A DNA stretch of 64,000 nt from Pedobacter fastidiosus (GTDB lineage: Bacteria; Bacteroidota; Bacteroidia; Sphingobacteriales; Sphingobacteriaceae): the NCBI RefSeq assembly GCF_014306625.1, contig NZ_JACRYL010000021.1:1-64000 (forward strand), written 5' to 3'. Below, one piece after another: positions 8,648 to 16,498 of the stretch; within the stretch, counting starts at the first letter, position 1; each line of letters begins with the position of its first letter. The notes under the pieces were generated by a model that searched no databases, was not told the origin of the DNA, and worked only from the letters and a program-made list of their open reading frames with translations. The position numbers and the translations under genes were made by a program.

Positions 8648-9293
8648 TTTCGGATTCTTTAGGTAAAAAATTATTTTCTGTTTCTCTTTTCAATCGCCCT
8701 TCCCAAGAATTTTTCAAAAGAAAAAACGAAAAAAAAGAAAGCCAGAAATTCCGCAATGCCCTTAAGCGGCGGAGTACTATAAGTCCCGAAGGGTGGCTGA
8801 GCGTAGCGATGCCATTATGCGTACGCAGCAAGCGGGGCATGCGATATTCGCAGCCTTTTTATCCGTTTCGTTGGAAAAAAAATAAATCATTGGCTTAAAT
8901 AAAACTCAGTTGGATGTTACAAACAGCATGAGTTTGCCAAAGTCGCTTCAATCACCCGGGTGACGGTAATGAAATACCTCTGTTACCTATGATTAACGAA
9001 AAGCAGGCACCTCTCCTAAGCAATAGAACAGTATCTTCAAAAAAAACTCCAATAATTCTTTTGCATTGAGATCTATCAGGCAAACCAATTTATTTGATCC
9101 CGTTCCACCAGTCACTAAGGCAACGACAAACAAAAATTCAAGACAAATTTGTCTGTGGTAGCCGGGGCTCAATTACTTTGGTTTTTACATTCATTCATTG
9201 GATCTGGGAACTGTCGGGATTCTCAAGAGGGTCGCCGCAGATCTTGGTGCGTAGCTTCGAAAAAAAGTTCTCGCTCACTTCAATAAGCTCCAA
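8648..9293. other. Intergenic region with palindrome, no gene seen
   Basis: This gap of about 650 nt separates the minus-strand ssb operon from the plus-strand regulator at 9334. Near ssb it is AT-rich and must hold the ssb promoter. At about 8755-8860 it becomes GC-richer with short repeats, including the perfect 10-bp palindrome TGCGTACGCA at 8818-8827. The remainder (8870-9290) has no convincing coding frame: short frames here lack protein-like composition. The GC-rich part might be a regulatory or replication/transfer site of the mobile element; nothing proves it. Confidence 0.4.
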
Positions 9294-9328
9294 CTTCTAA
9301 ATTAATTCAGAATTCAGAGTTAGTTTAG
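9294..9328 (+). promoter_or_regulatory. Putative promoter/operator of first two-component operon
   Basis: Two imperfect half-sites, CTTCTA (9294-9299) and ATTCAG (9305-9310), are 11 bp apart. After exactly 10 nt comes TAGTTTAG (9321-9328), one mismatch from the Bacteroidota -7 element TAnnTTTG. The layout equals that of the CTnCAG boxes elsewhere in the window, but the half-sites differ and resemble those at 11306-11322. It may be autoregulated by the response regulator that follows. Confidence 0.45.
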
Positions 9329-9333
9329 AAGAA

Positions 9334-10008
9334 ATGAAAGTGTTGATAATTGAAGATGAGCCAGCTATGGCGAATAGCATAGCAGAATATCTTTCTGGTG
9401 AAGATTATATCTGCGAATTTGCGCCAGACTATAAAAGTGCACTGCAAAAGATCATTGGACACAATTACGACTGCATCCTTTTGGACATCATGCTGCCTGA
9501 TGGAAATGGGATAAAATTACTCGAAGAGATTAAAGCCCAGGGCAATGAAGATGGCGTAATTATCATTTCGGCGAAAGATTCTATAGAAGATAAGATTACA
9601 GGTCTTCATATAGGTGCCGATGATTATCTCACGAAACCCTTTCACCTCTCGGAACTTTCTGCCAGGATGTATTCGGTTATCAGAAGAAAAAGCTTTAATA
9701 GTTCAAACAGGATTATCCAGCGAGAAATTGAAATAGATCTCCCCTCTAAATGTGTGACTGTAAACGGCAATCAGGTTCTGCTGACAAAAAAGGAGTTTGG
9801 CCTTCTACTCTTTTTTATAGGTAACCCCAATAAGGTAATTTCAAAAAGTGCCTTGGCTGAGTATCTTTCTGGTGATTATGCCGATATGTTCGACAACCAT
9901 GATTTTGTTTATGCACATGTAAAAAATTTAAAGAAAAAACTTTCCGAGGGTGGCTATGGGAGTTATCTTAAAACCGTTTACGGGACGGGATATAAATGGG
10001 AAAAATGA
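9334..10008 (+). CDS. OmpR/PhoB-family response regulator
   Basis: A DNA-binding response regulator of 224 aa. The receiver domain (residues 1-115) has the acidic pocket E7/D8, the phospho-acceptor D51 in CILLDIMLPDG, and the KPFH motif near residue 101. The C-terminal winged helix (about 128-222) ends with YAHVKNLKKKL and VYGTGYKW, which marks the OmpR/PhoB type. The stop overlaps the start of the histidine kinase gene as ATGA, so the pair is translationally coupled. It is a close paralogue of the regulators at 14323-15000 and 36700-37377; all three share the CILLD segment and the KNLKKKL-type recognition region. Target genes are unknown, though the BamA-like gene downstream is a candidate. 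Confidence 0.92.
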   Translation: MKVLIIEDEPAMANSIAEYLSGEDYICEFAPDYKSALQKIIGHNYDCILLDIMLPDGNGIKLLEEIKAQGNEDGVIIISAKDSIEDKITGLHIGADDYLTKPFHLSELSARMYSVIRRKSFNSSNRIIQREIEIDLPSKCVTVNGNQVLLTKKEFGLLLFFIGNPNKVISKSALAEYLSGDYADMFDNHDFVYAHVKNLKKKLSEGGYGSYLKTVYGTGYKWEK

Positions 10009-11285
10009 CGAAACTTCTAAACAGATCACTCAGATCATTCAGCATCTACGCACTTTTTGTACTTGCCGCAAGTATACCTGCCTACTATTATCTAGTTGAT
10101 AACATCTGGCTAAAAGAACTCGACGAGCATAATGATATTATTGCCATGCGTACCGCGCATGAGCTGAATGCAATGCGCCTTGACGACAAGGAGTTAAAAA
10201 GAAGCATTGCACTTTGGAACGAAATCCAGCCGGGAACGAGTCTAGAGCCCCTTAAGGGGGCAAGCTGGCCTAAGGACAGCGTATTTACTGAACTGAGGGC
10301 AAACCCTTATCTAAAACGCTATGAAGTAGACCGTTTCCGAGGACTTCAGAGGCCCATAAAAATCAATGGGCAATCCTTTCTGCTGACCATAGAAACCAAT
10401 ATGGAGGAAACCGAAGAAACTGTGATAGCAATTGCAGGCGTGACATTGATTTTCTTTGTGATACTTGTTGCAGGATTTCTGATCATCAACAAAAGACTTT
10501 CCAAAAATCTCTGGAAGCCTTTCCGAGTAGCCTTACAGAACCTCAAGGAATTCAATCTGAACCATCAAAAGCCTATAACCTTTTCGGCCTCTGAAGTGGT
10601 GGAATTTACAGAACTGAACCAGGCACTGGAAAAATTGATTCAGCATACGATTACGGTGTATAAAGGCCAGCGCGAATTTACCGAAAATGCCTCACACGAA
10701 CTTCAGACACCACTTGCTGTGATCAAGGGAAAACTGGACATTCTTTTGCAGGATGAGCCGGTGAGCGACAGGCAATACCAGATTATTGAGGAAATCAATT
10801 GGGCACTTTCGAAGATATCAAGAACAAACCGCAACCTGCTCATGCTTGCCAAGATCGAAAACCATCAGTTTGAAGAGCATACAGAAATAAACCTCAGTGA
10901 GCTCAGCGAAAGGATTACCCTGGAGATTTCGGAACACTACTCTATTGATGGACGACCCGAAATGGATATCCTACCAAATGTGATACGTTTTGCGAACCGG
11001 CCGCTGGTTGAGGTCATGATCAGCAATATGCTCTCCAATGCGATCCGTCACAATATTCACTTAGGGGCGGTCGGCATTACGCTAAGCCAAAATGCACTTA
11101 CGGTTTCCAATTCTGGCACCGTGTCGCTAAATAGGGAGCAGCTTTTTAAACGGTTTTCCTCAGGCAGCGAAGCAGGGAGCGGGCTCGGTCTGGCAATCAT
11201 TAAGGAAATCTGTATCAGGCACAATTGGAAGGTTGACTACCATTTTATAGATGGGAGACATTTCTTTTCGATCAATTTTGACTGA
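10005..11285 (+). CDS. Sensor histidine kinase
   Basis: A membrane histidine kinase, 426 aa from the ATG at 10005, which overlaps the regulator stop as ATGA like the other two systems here; an alternative ATG lies 9 nt upstream. TM1 is at about residues 13-31 and TM2 at about 140-162, enclosing a periplasmic sensor of about 110 residues of no known fold. A HAMP-like linker follows. The phospho-acceptor H231 lies in ENASHELQTPLAV. The ATP-binding domain has the N box SNMLSNAIRHN and the G box GSGLGLAIIKE. It pairs with the upstream regulator. Confidence 0.92.
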   Translation: MTKLLNRSLRSFSIYALFVLAASIPAYYYLVDNIWLKELDEHNDIIAMRTAHELNAMRLDDKELKRSIALWNEIQPGTSLEPLKGASWPKDSVFTELRANPYLKRYEVDRFRGLQRPIKINGQSFLLTIETNMEETEETVIAIAGVTLIFFVILVAGFLIINKRLSKNLWKPFRVALQNLKEFNLNHQKPITFSASEVVEFTELNQALEKLIQHTITVYKGQREFTENASHELQTPLAVIKGKLDILLQDEPVSDRQYQIIEEINWALSKISRTNRNLLMLAKIENHQFEEHTEINLSELSERITLEISEHYSIDGRPEMDILPNVIRFANRPLVEVMISNMLSNAIRHNIHLGAVGITLSQNALTVSNSGTVSLNREQLFKRFSSGSEAGSGLGLAIIKEICIRHNWKVDYHFIDGRHFFSINFD

Positions 11286-11305
11286 TCCACTCCATTTTTT
11301 AAAAA

Positions 11306-11340
11306 ATTCAAAATTAATTCCAATTTCTACCGGATCATTG
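11306..11340 (+). promoter_or_regulatory. Weak operator-like repeat before BamA-like gene
   Basis: ATTCAA (11306-11311) and ATTCCA (11317-11322) are 11 bp apart, with the same spacer AATTA as the site before the first response regulator. Ten nt later comes GATCATTG (11333-11340), a poor match to TAnnTTTG. It may be the target of the first two-component system, with low certainty. Confidence 0.3.
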
Positions 11341-11350
11341 ACCTAAATAA

Positions 11351-12775
11351 ATGATACCTATGAAATATTTTGCAACATTGCTCTTTTTGACTGCAGCATT
11401 CGGACTGCATGCGCAACAGATTAACACCTTAAAAAAAACGGAAGATACACTATCATTCATCCGATCAAAACGTATGTCGGATAGCGATCTACAAAAGAAA
11501 AAAGAAGGTACCTTTTTAACAGGGATACCCGATTTTTCCTCCGACCCGGTAACCGGTTTTGGACTTGGATTACGTTCGAACATCTATTGGAATGGAAAAC
11601 GGGACAATCTGCTCTTTCCTTATACCCCATATTTGATGAGGTTTAAGGCCAATGCTGCCTATTATACCTCAAATGCAAGAGAACTGGTACTTTCACTTGA
11701 TGTGCCCTACTATAAAGGATCAAGATGGCGATTTAAGGTGGATTTCAAGGCCCAGCAAAATCCTTCTAATCTATATTTTGGCTCAACCGAAGAAACCCTA
11801 GGTGAGCTTCGCCTACCCTCTGCCCCAATGGGCAGTTCGGGATACGGTACTTACAAAGCATTTGATGTAGCGAGAAAAACATTAAGGCAGGGCCAGGCCG
11901 GCGAGGCGGCATCAATGGTGAGCGACGCACTTTCGAACCGCTTTAGGGAAACAGAGTTCATGCTGAATCTTAAGGCAGATTACGCCCTGGGCAAGGGCGT
12001 TTGGAGGTTAATGGGCGGTTACGAAATCCAGCACCTTGCCTACGCCACGTTTGAAGGCAAGGAAACAGATGCCGTCGATCCCCTTACCGGACAGGAAACA
12101 AAAGCCTTAAACGGAACCTCTCTTTTAAGAAGGGACTTTCAACAGGGAAAAATCTCGGGACTTGAGGGCGGATGGATTTCGATTCTGCAGGCCGCTCTAA
12201 TCTACGATACCCGGGATTTTGAACCCGACCCGACAAAAGGGTTTTATTTCGAAGCTGCCAATGAATACTCAAGCAAATACATTGGTTCTCAATTCAACTT
12301 TAACAAGCTATTTCTTCAAGGACGGTATTACAAAAAACTGCCTGTGGGACCCAGGACTGTTTTTGCAGCAAGGTTCGGTGCGGGAAATATCTTTGGCAAA
12401 CAGGCCCCATTCTTTGAATTTCAGGACCAATGGAGCCCTGATGGAAGTATAAATAGTCTTGGAGGGAGGCAATCCTTACGCGGTTATCGAGCCAACAGGT
12501 TCCTTGCGAGATCCGTTTGGTTTGCAAACTTTGAAATTAGGGCAAGATTGGCTGAGGCTAGATTGGGCAAACAATATTTTGGATTTGGCATTGCGCCATT
12601 TTTCGATGCCGGAACCGTAAGAGACCGATGGCAGGACATCAGTTTCAAGAATATCAAAACATCTTTTGGTGCCGGCGCAAGAATATCCTGGAACCAATCC
12701 ACTATTTTATTTTTTGACTATGGGATCTCAAAAGAAGACAGACTATTTTTCTTTGGCATCGGACAGATATTTTAA
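11351..12775 (+). CDS. BamA/TamA-like outer membrane beta-barrel protein
   Basis: A 474-aa outer-membrane protein of the bacterial surface antigen (Omp85-type barrel) kind. A signal peptide, MKYFATLLFLTAAFGLHAQ, begins at 11360, so the start may be the ATG at 11351 or at 11360. The mature protein opens with FLTGIPDFSSDPVTGFGLG, and repeated amphipathic strands follow. Near the C-terminus SLGGRQSLRGYR carries the Arg-Gly motif found at the end of Omp85 barrels, and the protein ends in GIGQIF with a terminal aromatic. No POTRA repeats fit in the short N-terminus, so it is not a full BamA. A strong hairpin directly after the stop ends transcription. Confidence 0.8.
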   Translation: MIPMKYFATLLFLTAAFGLHAQQINTLKKTEDTLSFIRSKRMSDSDLQKKKEGTFLTGIPDFSSDPVTGFGLGLRSNIYWNGKRDNLLFPYTPYLMRFKANAAYYTSNARELVLSLDVPYYKGSRWRFKVDFKAQQNPSNLYFGSTEETLGELRLPSAPMGSSGYGTYKAFDVARKTLRQGQAGEAASMVSDALSNRFRETEFMLNLKADYALGKGVWRLMGGYEIQHLAYATFEGKETDAVDPLTGQETKALNGTSLLRRDFQQGKISGLEGGWISILQAALIYDTRDFEPDPTKGFYFEAANEYSSKYIGSQFNFNKLFLQGRYYKKLPVGPRTVFAARFGAGNIFGKQAPFFEFQDQWSPDGSINSLGGRQSLRGYRANRFLARSVWFANFEIRARLAEARLGKQYFGFGIAPFFDAGTVRDRWQDISFKNIKTSFGAGARISWNQSTILFFDYGISKEDRLFFFGIGQIF

Positions 12776-12817
12776 GCAATCAAACAGGGTGCCCAATCGG
12801 GCACTCTGTTTGATTGC
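12776..12817. terminator. Long hairpin terminator after BamA-like gene
   Basis: The stem starts at the base after the TAA stop. Two 19-nt arms (12776-12794 and 12799-12817) pair fully apart from one G-T pair and enclose the 4-nt loop AATC. No long T-run follows, which is common for Bacteroidota terminators. The hairpin separates this gene from the convergent histidine kinase gene that ends at 13055; the 237 nt in between show no gene. Confidence 0.75.
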
Positions 12818-13054
12818 TATTGTTACCGTCCACGCACCTTTTTAGCCTAACAGATTAATATATGAGACAGAAACATCCCTTCCTTGATGAGAAAATTATA
12901 GTCACATCAATTTCACTGAAACGCCGCAGTACCAGGCAAGATTCTTTTAATTCAAAATGATTGTAACCAAAGTTATGGAAATCGTTTTCAATTTTTAAAA
13001 GTGCTTATCTTCATCTGTCCAAAAACAATGATATAGGCCAAAGAACCTTAATTT

Positions 13055-14326
13055 TCAAGAAAATCCCACCTGAAAAGAATGCATCCGATTTGCGTAACTG
13101 TAGTGTATTTCCCAGCCATTCAAGCGGCAAACCCTTAGAGCGAGCGCCAACCCAAGTCCCCAGCTTTCAGTTCGGTTGCTGCTTTTGTAAAAACGTTCGA
13201 ACAGTTTATCTGACGGTATTTCTGCACCGTTACTACTATTAGAAATTGAGAAACAGTTTTTTCGGATCACAATTATTATCTTTCCCCCGGCAATATTATG
13301 TACAAATGCATTCTTGATCAGGTTTGATAAGAGCAGGTCTATCAACATTTTATTCCCAAGTAACTGATTTTCCTCGGTATTGGAAATATCAACTGATATT
13401 CCCAGTGCTGTCTGTATATCCTCAAACCTCTTTATAATATCCGCAGTCAATGCTTTAATATTGACTGATTCATTTTCGGGAAATTGTCCATTCTCAATTT
13501 TGGCCAGCAGTAAAAGGATTTTGTTCAGTCTTGTCATCCGTTGATTGGAATCGATAAGGGATTGAACGATACCTGACTGCGTGTGAGTGAGATCGGGGTC
13601 ATCGATAAGCTGTTCAAGTTTATACTGGTTTATAGACAATGGTGTCTGAAGTTCGTGAGAAGCATTTTCGATAAACTGCTTTTGGTTTTCAAAGGTACCT
13701 CTGGCCCTTAAGGTCAGGTGCGTAATAGATCTGTTCAGCTTATCAAATTCCGCTATCCACGAGGCACCTATCTCCAGTTTTTCTTTACCTTCAACCTGAA
13801 ATTCATCCAGTTTGGACAAAGTTCTGTGAAATGGCCGCCATAGCGCACGCGAAAAAAAGAGCGTGGCAATAACAAAAGTGAATACCATGAGTACCAAAAC
13901 CAGAGATATTGTTTTTGTTATGCTGGAAACAATGGCCTCCTTTTCCATCTGTGGCACAACAATCTCCAGACGGTATTTTTTTCCTCCAATTTGAACTATA
14001 CTGGTGAGCTTTTTGAAATCATACGAGTCTTCTTCACCTTTTTCATAAATCGCTGTATCGCTGAGCATATCTTTTGCCCTGCAGTTAATGGGTACCTTGG
14101 AAAGTCTAAAATCAGTAAAGTGAAAGGCGTCATTGGGCAACTTATCCCCATTTTTTGTGATTTCGGTCAATATCCGCTGTTTTCGGTTATAGAGTGCTTC
14201 ATCCGTGCTTTCTGCCACTGCTTTCTGCACAATAAAAAAAAATGCAGAGTAAAAGCCCGCCGTCAACAGACCGAAAATCAGCAGATAACCAATCGAGGTG
14301 AGGTTGAGCAGTCTGATTGTCCTCAT
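13055..14326 (-). CDS. Sensor histidine kinase
   Basis: A 423-aa membrane histidine kinase. TM1 is at about residues 13-33 and TM2 at about 138-160; the periplasmic part of about 100 residues is not a known sensor fold. A HAMP-like region follows (FSRALWRPFHRTL). The phospho-acceptor is H224 in ENASHELQTPLS. The N box LLSNLIKNAFVHN and G box WGLGLALALRVC are present; the G box lacks the usual second GxG glycine pattern but keeps GLGLAL. The start ATG overlaps the regulator stop as ATGA. Confidence 0.9.
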   Translation of the reverse strand: MRTIRLLNLTSIGYLLIFGLLTAGFYSAFFFIVQKAVAESTDEALYNRKQRILTEITKNGDKLPNDAFHFTDFRLSKVPINCRAKDMLSDTAIYEKGEEDSYDFKKLTSIVQIGGKKYRLEIVVPQMEKEAIVSSITKTISLVLVLMVFTFVIATLFFSRALWRPFHRTLSKLDEFQVEGKEKLEIGASWIAEFDKLNRSITHLTLRARGTFENQKQFIENASHELQTPLSINQYKLEQLIDDPDLTHTQSGIVQSLIDSNQRMTRLNKILLLLAKIENGQFPENESVNIKALTADIIKRFEDIQTALGISVDISNTEENQLLGNKMLIDLLLSNLIKNAFVHNIAGGKIIIVIRKNCFSISNSSNGAEIPSDKLFERFYKSSNRTESWGLGLALALRVCRLNGWEIHYSYANRMHSFQVGFS

Positions 14327-15000
14327 GATCCGATCAATTGATATCCAACGCCATATATGCTTTTTATTTCAAGTAATGCTCCTGCAGCTTTAAGTTTGCG
14401 CTTGAGGTTCTTTAGGTGTTGAAAGAGAAAATCAAAAGAATCTACCGAATCGATATGGTCTCCCCAGATATATTCGGCCAGCGCATTCTTGCTGATGATC
14501 CTATTCTTGTTGGCCGTGAGGTGCTGGAGGATTTCAAACTCTTTTTTGGTCAGGCCCAGTTCCGAGGTATCTATCATGACAGTTCTAAGATTAATATCAA
14601 TCTTAAGGTTGTTAAATGCCAATAGACTGGAGGAACCAAATTTACTCCTTCTGATAATGGCCTGGATACGCGAATTGAGTTCAGAAAAGTGAAAGGGTTT
14701 GGTCAGGTAGTCATCTGCTCCCAAATCCAGCCCCTTAATCCTGTCATCCAATGAATCTCTTGCAGAGGTGATGATCACACCGTTGCTCCTGCTTATTGTT
14801 TTTAAATATTCTAAAAGCTCCAACCCACTGCCGTCCGGCAGATTGATATCAAGCAGGATGCAATCATATTCATACAAAGATACCCGTTCCTTTGCTTCAC
14901 GGTAGTTTCTGGCAACATCTGCGAGGTATTTTTCCTTTCTGCTGAAGGAAAGCAGGGATGAAACCAACTCTGTTTCGTCCTCCACAATCAAAAGTTTCAT
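14323..15000 (-). CDS. OmpR/PhoB-family response regulator
   Basis: A 225-aa response regulator: receiver domain with E7/D8, phospho-acceptor D51 in CILLDINLPDG and the KPFH motif, then a winged-helix domain ending FQHLKNLKRKL and IYGVGYQL. It is first in its operon and is followed by its kinase with a 4-nt overlap. A CTnCAG-type direct repeat lies 38-54 bp upstream (15038-15054), so autoregulation is plausible. The divergent PepSY-like gene at 15180 shares the 179-nt promoter gap. Confidence 0.92.
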   Translation of the reverse strand: MKLLIVEDETELVSSLLSFSRKEKYLADVARNYREAKERVSLYEYDCILLDINLPDGSGLELLEYLKTISRSNGVIITSARDSLDDRIKGLDLGADDYLTKPFHFSELNSRIQAIIRRSKFGSSSLLAFNNLKIDINLRTVMIDTSELGLTKKEFEILQHLTANKNRIISKNALAEYIWGDHIDSVDSFDFLFQHLKNLKRKLKAAGALLEIKSIYGVGYQLIGS

Positions 15001-15019
15001 AATCAGAATGCTTAGTCCC

Positions 15020-15054
15020 TAAAGTTAAGGTTCAATTCTGGAGCAAAACTGATT
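15020..15054 (-). promoter_or_regulatory. CTnCAG operator and promoter of second two-component operon
   Basis: On the gene strand the half-sites AATCAG and CTCCAG are 11 bp apart (15054 to 15038), with spacer TTTTG. Exactly 10 nt later comes TAACTTTA (15027-15020), one mismatch from TAnnTTTG. The second half-site and the AATTG that follows match the boxes before the HD and EamA genes. Confidence 0.6.
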
Positions 15055-15123
15055 ATTGGACAGTCGATGTTATATATCAAGTTTGCCCTAAAAATTTTAA
15101 AAAACAAGACTAAACACCCAAAA

Positions 15124-15158
15124 ACTTAGCAAATACTCAGAATTGGGTTGTTCATTTG
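15124..15158 (+). promoter_or_regulatory. Putative operator and promoter of PepSY-like gene
   Basis: ACTTAG (15124-15129) and ACTCAG (15135-15140) form an 11-bp-period repeat with spacer CAAAT. After 10 nt follows TTCATTTG (15151-15158), one mismatch from TAnnTTTG. The half-sites are weaker than in the main group, but the geometry is the same. Confidence 0.45.
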
Positions 15159-15179
15159 TGTAAATAAAAATCAATTTAC

Positions 15180-15644
15180 ATGAAAAAGATTTCAATAATG
15201 GCAATTGTTGCTCTTCTGGGAGGAGCATTATATGCACAAACAAAACCGATTACCATCCCACCTGCTGTTAAAGCGGCATTTGCCAAAAAATTTCCGGCTG
15301 CAACCGGTGTTAAATGGTCTAAAGAAAATGCAACAGAATTTGAGGCAGAATTCAAAAACGGAGCAGTTGAACAGGCAGCGAACTTTGATGCATCAGGAAA
15401 CTGGGTAGTAACCGAGACTGAAATGAAAAAAGCCCAGCTTCCAGCAATAGTTGTAAAAGCGGTCGAAACAGAACTTAAGGGATTTAAGATTGAAGATGGT
15501 GAAAAAGTGGAGAAACCCAACGCAGCGGTGATCTATGAAGTGAAGGCTGAAAAAGGTAAGCTAACCTGTAGCGTTCATGTTTCAGCCGATGGCAAAATCC
15601 TTAAGAAAGAGGTGGAGAAAGAAGAAAAAGAGAAAAAAGACTAG
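15180..15644 (+). CDS. PepSY-like (BLIP-like) secreted protein
   Basis: A 154-aa exported protein with signal peptide MKKISIMAIVALLGGALYAQ. The mature part holds two PepSY-like repeats: VKAAFAKKFPAATGVKWSKE with EFEAEF, then VVKAVETELKGFKIEDGEKV with VIYEVKAEKG. This pattern matches the PF11396 PepSY-like family of Bacteroidota. It ends in a Lys/Glu run. It is divergent from the regulator at 15000 and followed by a clear terminator. Such small proteins are often targets of a neighbouring two-component system. Function is unknown; inhibition of proteases or sensing is only suggested for the fold. Confidence 0.82.
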   Translation: MKKISIMAIVALLGGALYAQTKPITIPPAVKAAFAKKFPAATGVKWSKENATEFEAEFKNGAVEQAANFDASGNWVVTETEMKKAQLPAIVVKAVETELKGFKIEDGEKVEKPNAAVIYEVKAEKGKLTCSVHVSADGKILKKEVEKEEKEKKD

Positions 15645-15664
15645 TAGCTTTGAATTTAAACGGA

Positions 15665-15691
15665 AGGGCTGTCCAATTATTGGGCAGCCCT
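15665..15691 (+). terminator. Rho-independent terminator
   Basis: AGGGCTGTCC and GGGCAGCCCT pair around the loop AATTATT, followed by TTTAT. It lies 20 nt after the PepSY-like stop. It could act on both strands and so also end the remnant dedA transcript. Confidence 0.8.
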
Positions 15692-15730
15692 TTATCTATA
15701 CAGATTATCACCACTCCTCCCGGGCACCGG

Positions 15731-16404
15731 TTAGGGATCTATTTCTTTGAGGCCTTCCTGTATCTCATTAAGCTGTAGCCTGCTTTTAACGGCAGCCCAG
15801 ATAGCAGGAAGCAGACTCACCCCGATGATGAGCAATACCACCACATCGAAATGGGTTTTAAACCATGGAATCTGGCCCAGAAAATAGCCGGTATAGAGCA
15901 TAATGAGGATCCAGCATACTCCACCAATTGCATTATAGGTAAAAAACCTTAAAATGGCATCTTTGCAATACCGGCAACAAACAGGGCTATGGTACGGAAT
16001 ATGGTCTTGAAACGGCAAAAAACAATGGACTTTGCCCCATGCCTGTTGAAGAATGCCTGCGCATCGAGATGGTATTTCAATTTGAGTATTTTTTTTCCTT
16101 GAAAACGCCTGGGCCAAAAAGGCTGCCCAGTTTATAGTTGAGCGCATCGCCAAGTATGGCAGCGGCACAGAGGATAACGAACATCAAGAAAATGTTCAGC
16201 GGTTTTATCACCAGCAATCAAGGCGCCTCTTGCAAACAGTAAAGAATCACCTAGCAGAAAAGGGATCACAAACGGGCCTGTTTCAGCAAAAATAATAGGA
16301 AAAGGATGAGATAGGTTAGCGTACGGTATCGTTGACAATTACTGCTATGTGTTTATCGATATTCAGGATAAATCAAAAACCTGATGTATAACTTCCAAAA
16401 CTTA
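15731..16404 (-). pseudogene. Frameshifted DedA-family membrane protein gene
   Basis: DedA (VTT-domain) proteins are inner-membrane lipid scramblase/flippase-like proteins. Pieces occur in order but in several frames: FILNIDKHIAVIV near 16390-16340, FAETGPFVIPFLLGDSLLFA (about 16293-16234), then CAAAILGDALNYKLGSLFGP (about 16170-16110). After a further shift come AFFNRHGAKSIVFCRF (about 16060-16010) and AGIAKMPF, and finally YNAIGGVCWILIMLYTGYFLG. At least three frameshifts break it, and no good start codon remains. One arginine position expected after CRF appears as Lys. A promoter-like CTACAG box persists upstream at 16477, so loss looks recent. Confidence 0.8.
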
Positions 16405-16458
16405 TATTGATTAATAAATGGATCGTAACCGCCCTTTTAGGTGAGCAAGGTCTAGGCG

Positions 16459-16482
16459 CGAAATTAAATGGCAATTCTGTAG
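16459..16482 (-). promoter_or_regulatory. CTACAG half-site and promoter before the dedA remnant
   Basis: On the minus strand CTACAG (16482-16477) is followed after 10 nt by TAATTTCG (16466-16459), near TAnnTTTG. The half-site expected 11 bp further upstream is poor (CATTGG). Spacing and the AATTG after the half-site match the shared box of this window. It lies at the end of the DUF5686 gap. Confidence 0.45.
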
Positions 16483-16498
16483 GGGTGCCAATGTGATG

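Noticed and set aside
8619..8840. A 73-aa minus-strand frame across the ssb start and its upstream region
   Set aside because: It overlaps the ssb start, has a low-complexity composition and crosses the repeat segment. It is more likely non-coding.
9094..9300. A 68-aa plus-strand frame before the first response regulator
   Set aside because: Not protein-like, and its end runs into the proposed promoter of the regulator.
12862..12960. A 33-codon frame between the terminator and the kinase gene
   Set aside because: Too short, without family resemblance or clear ribosome-binding context.
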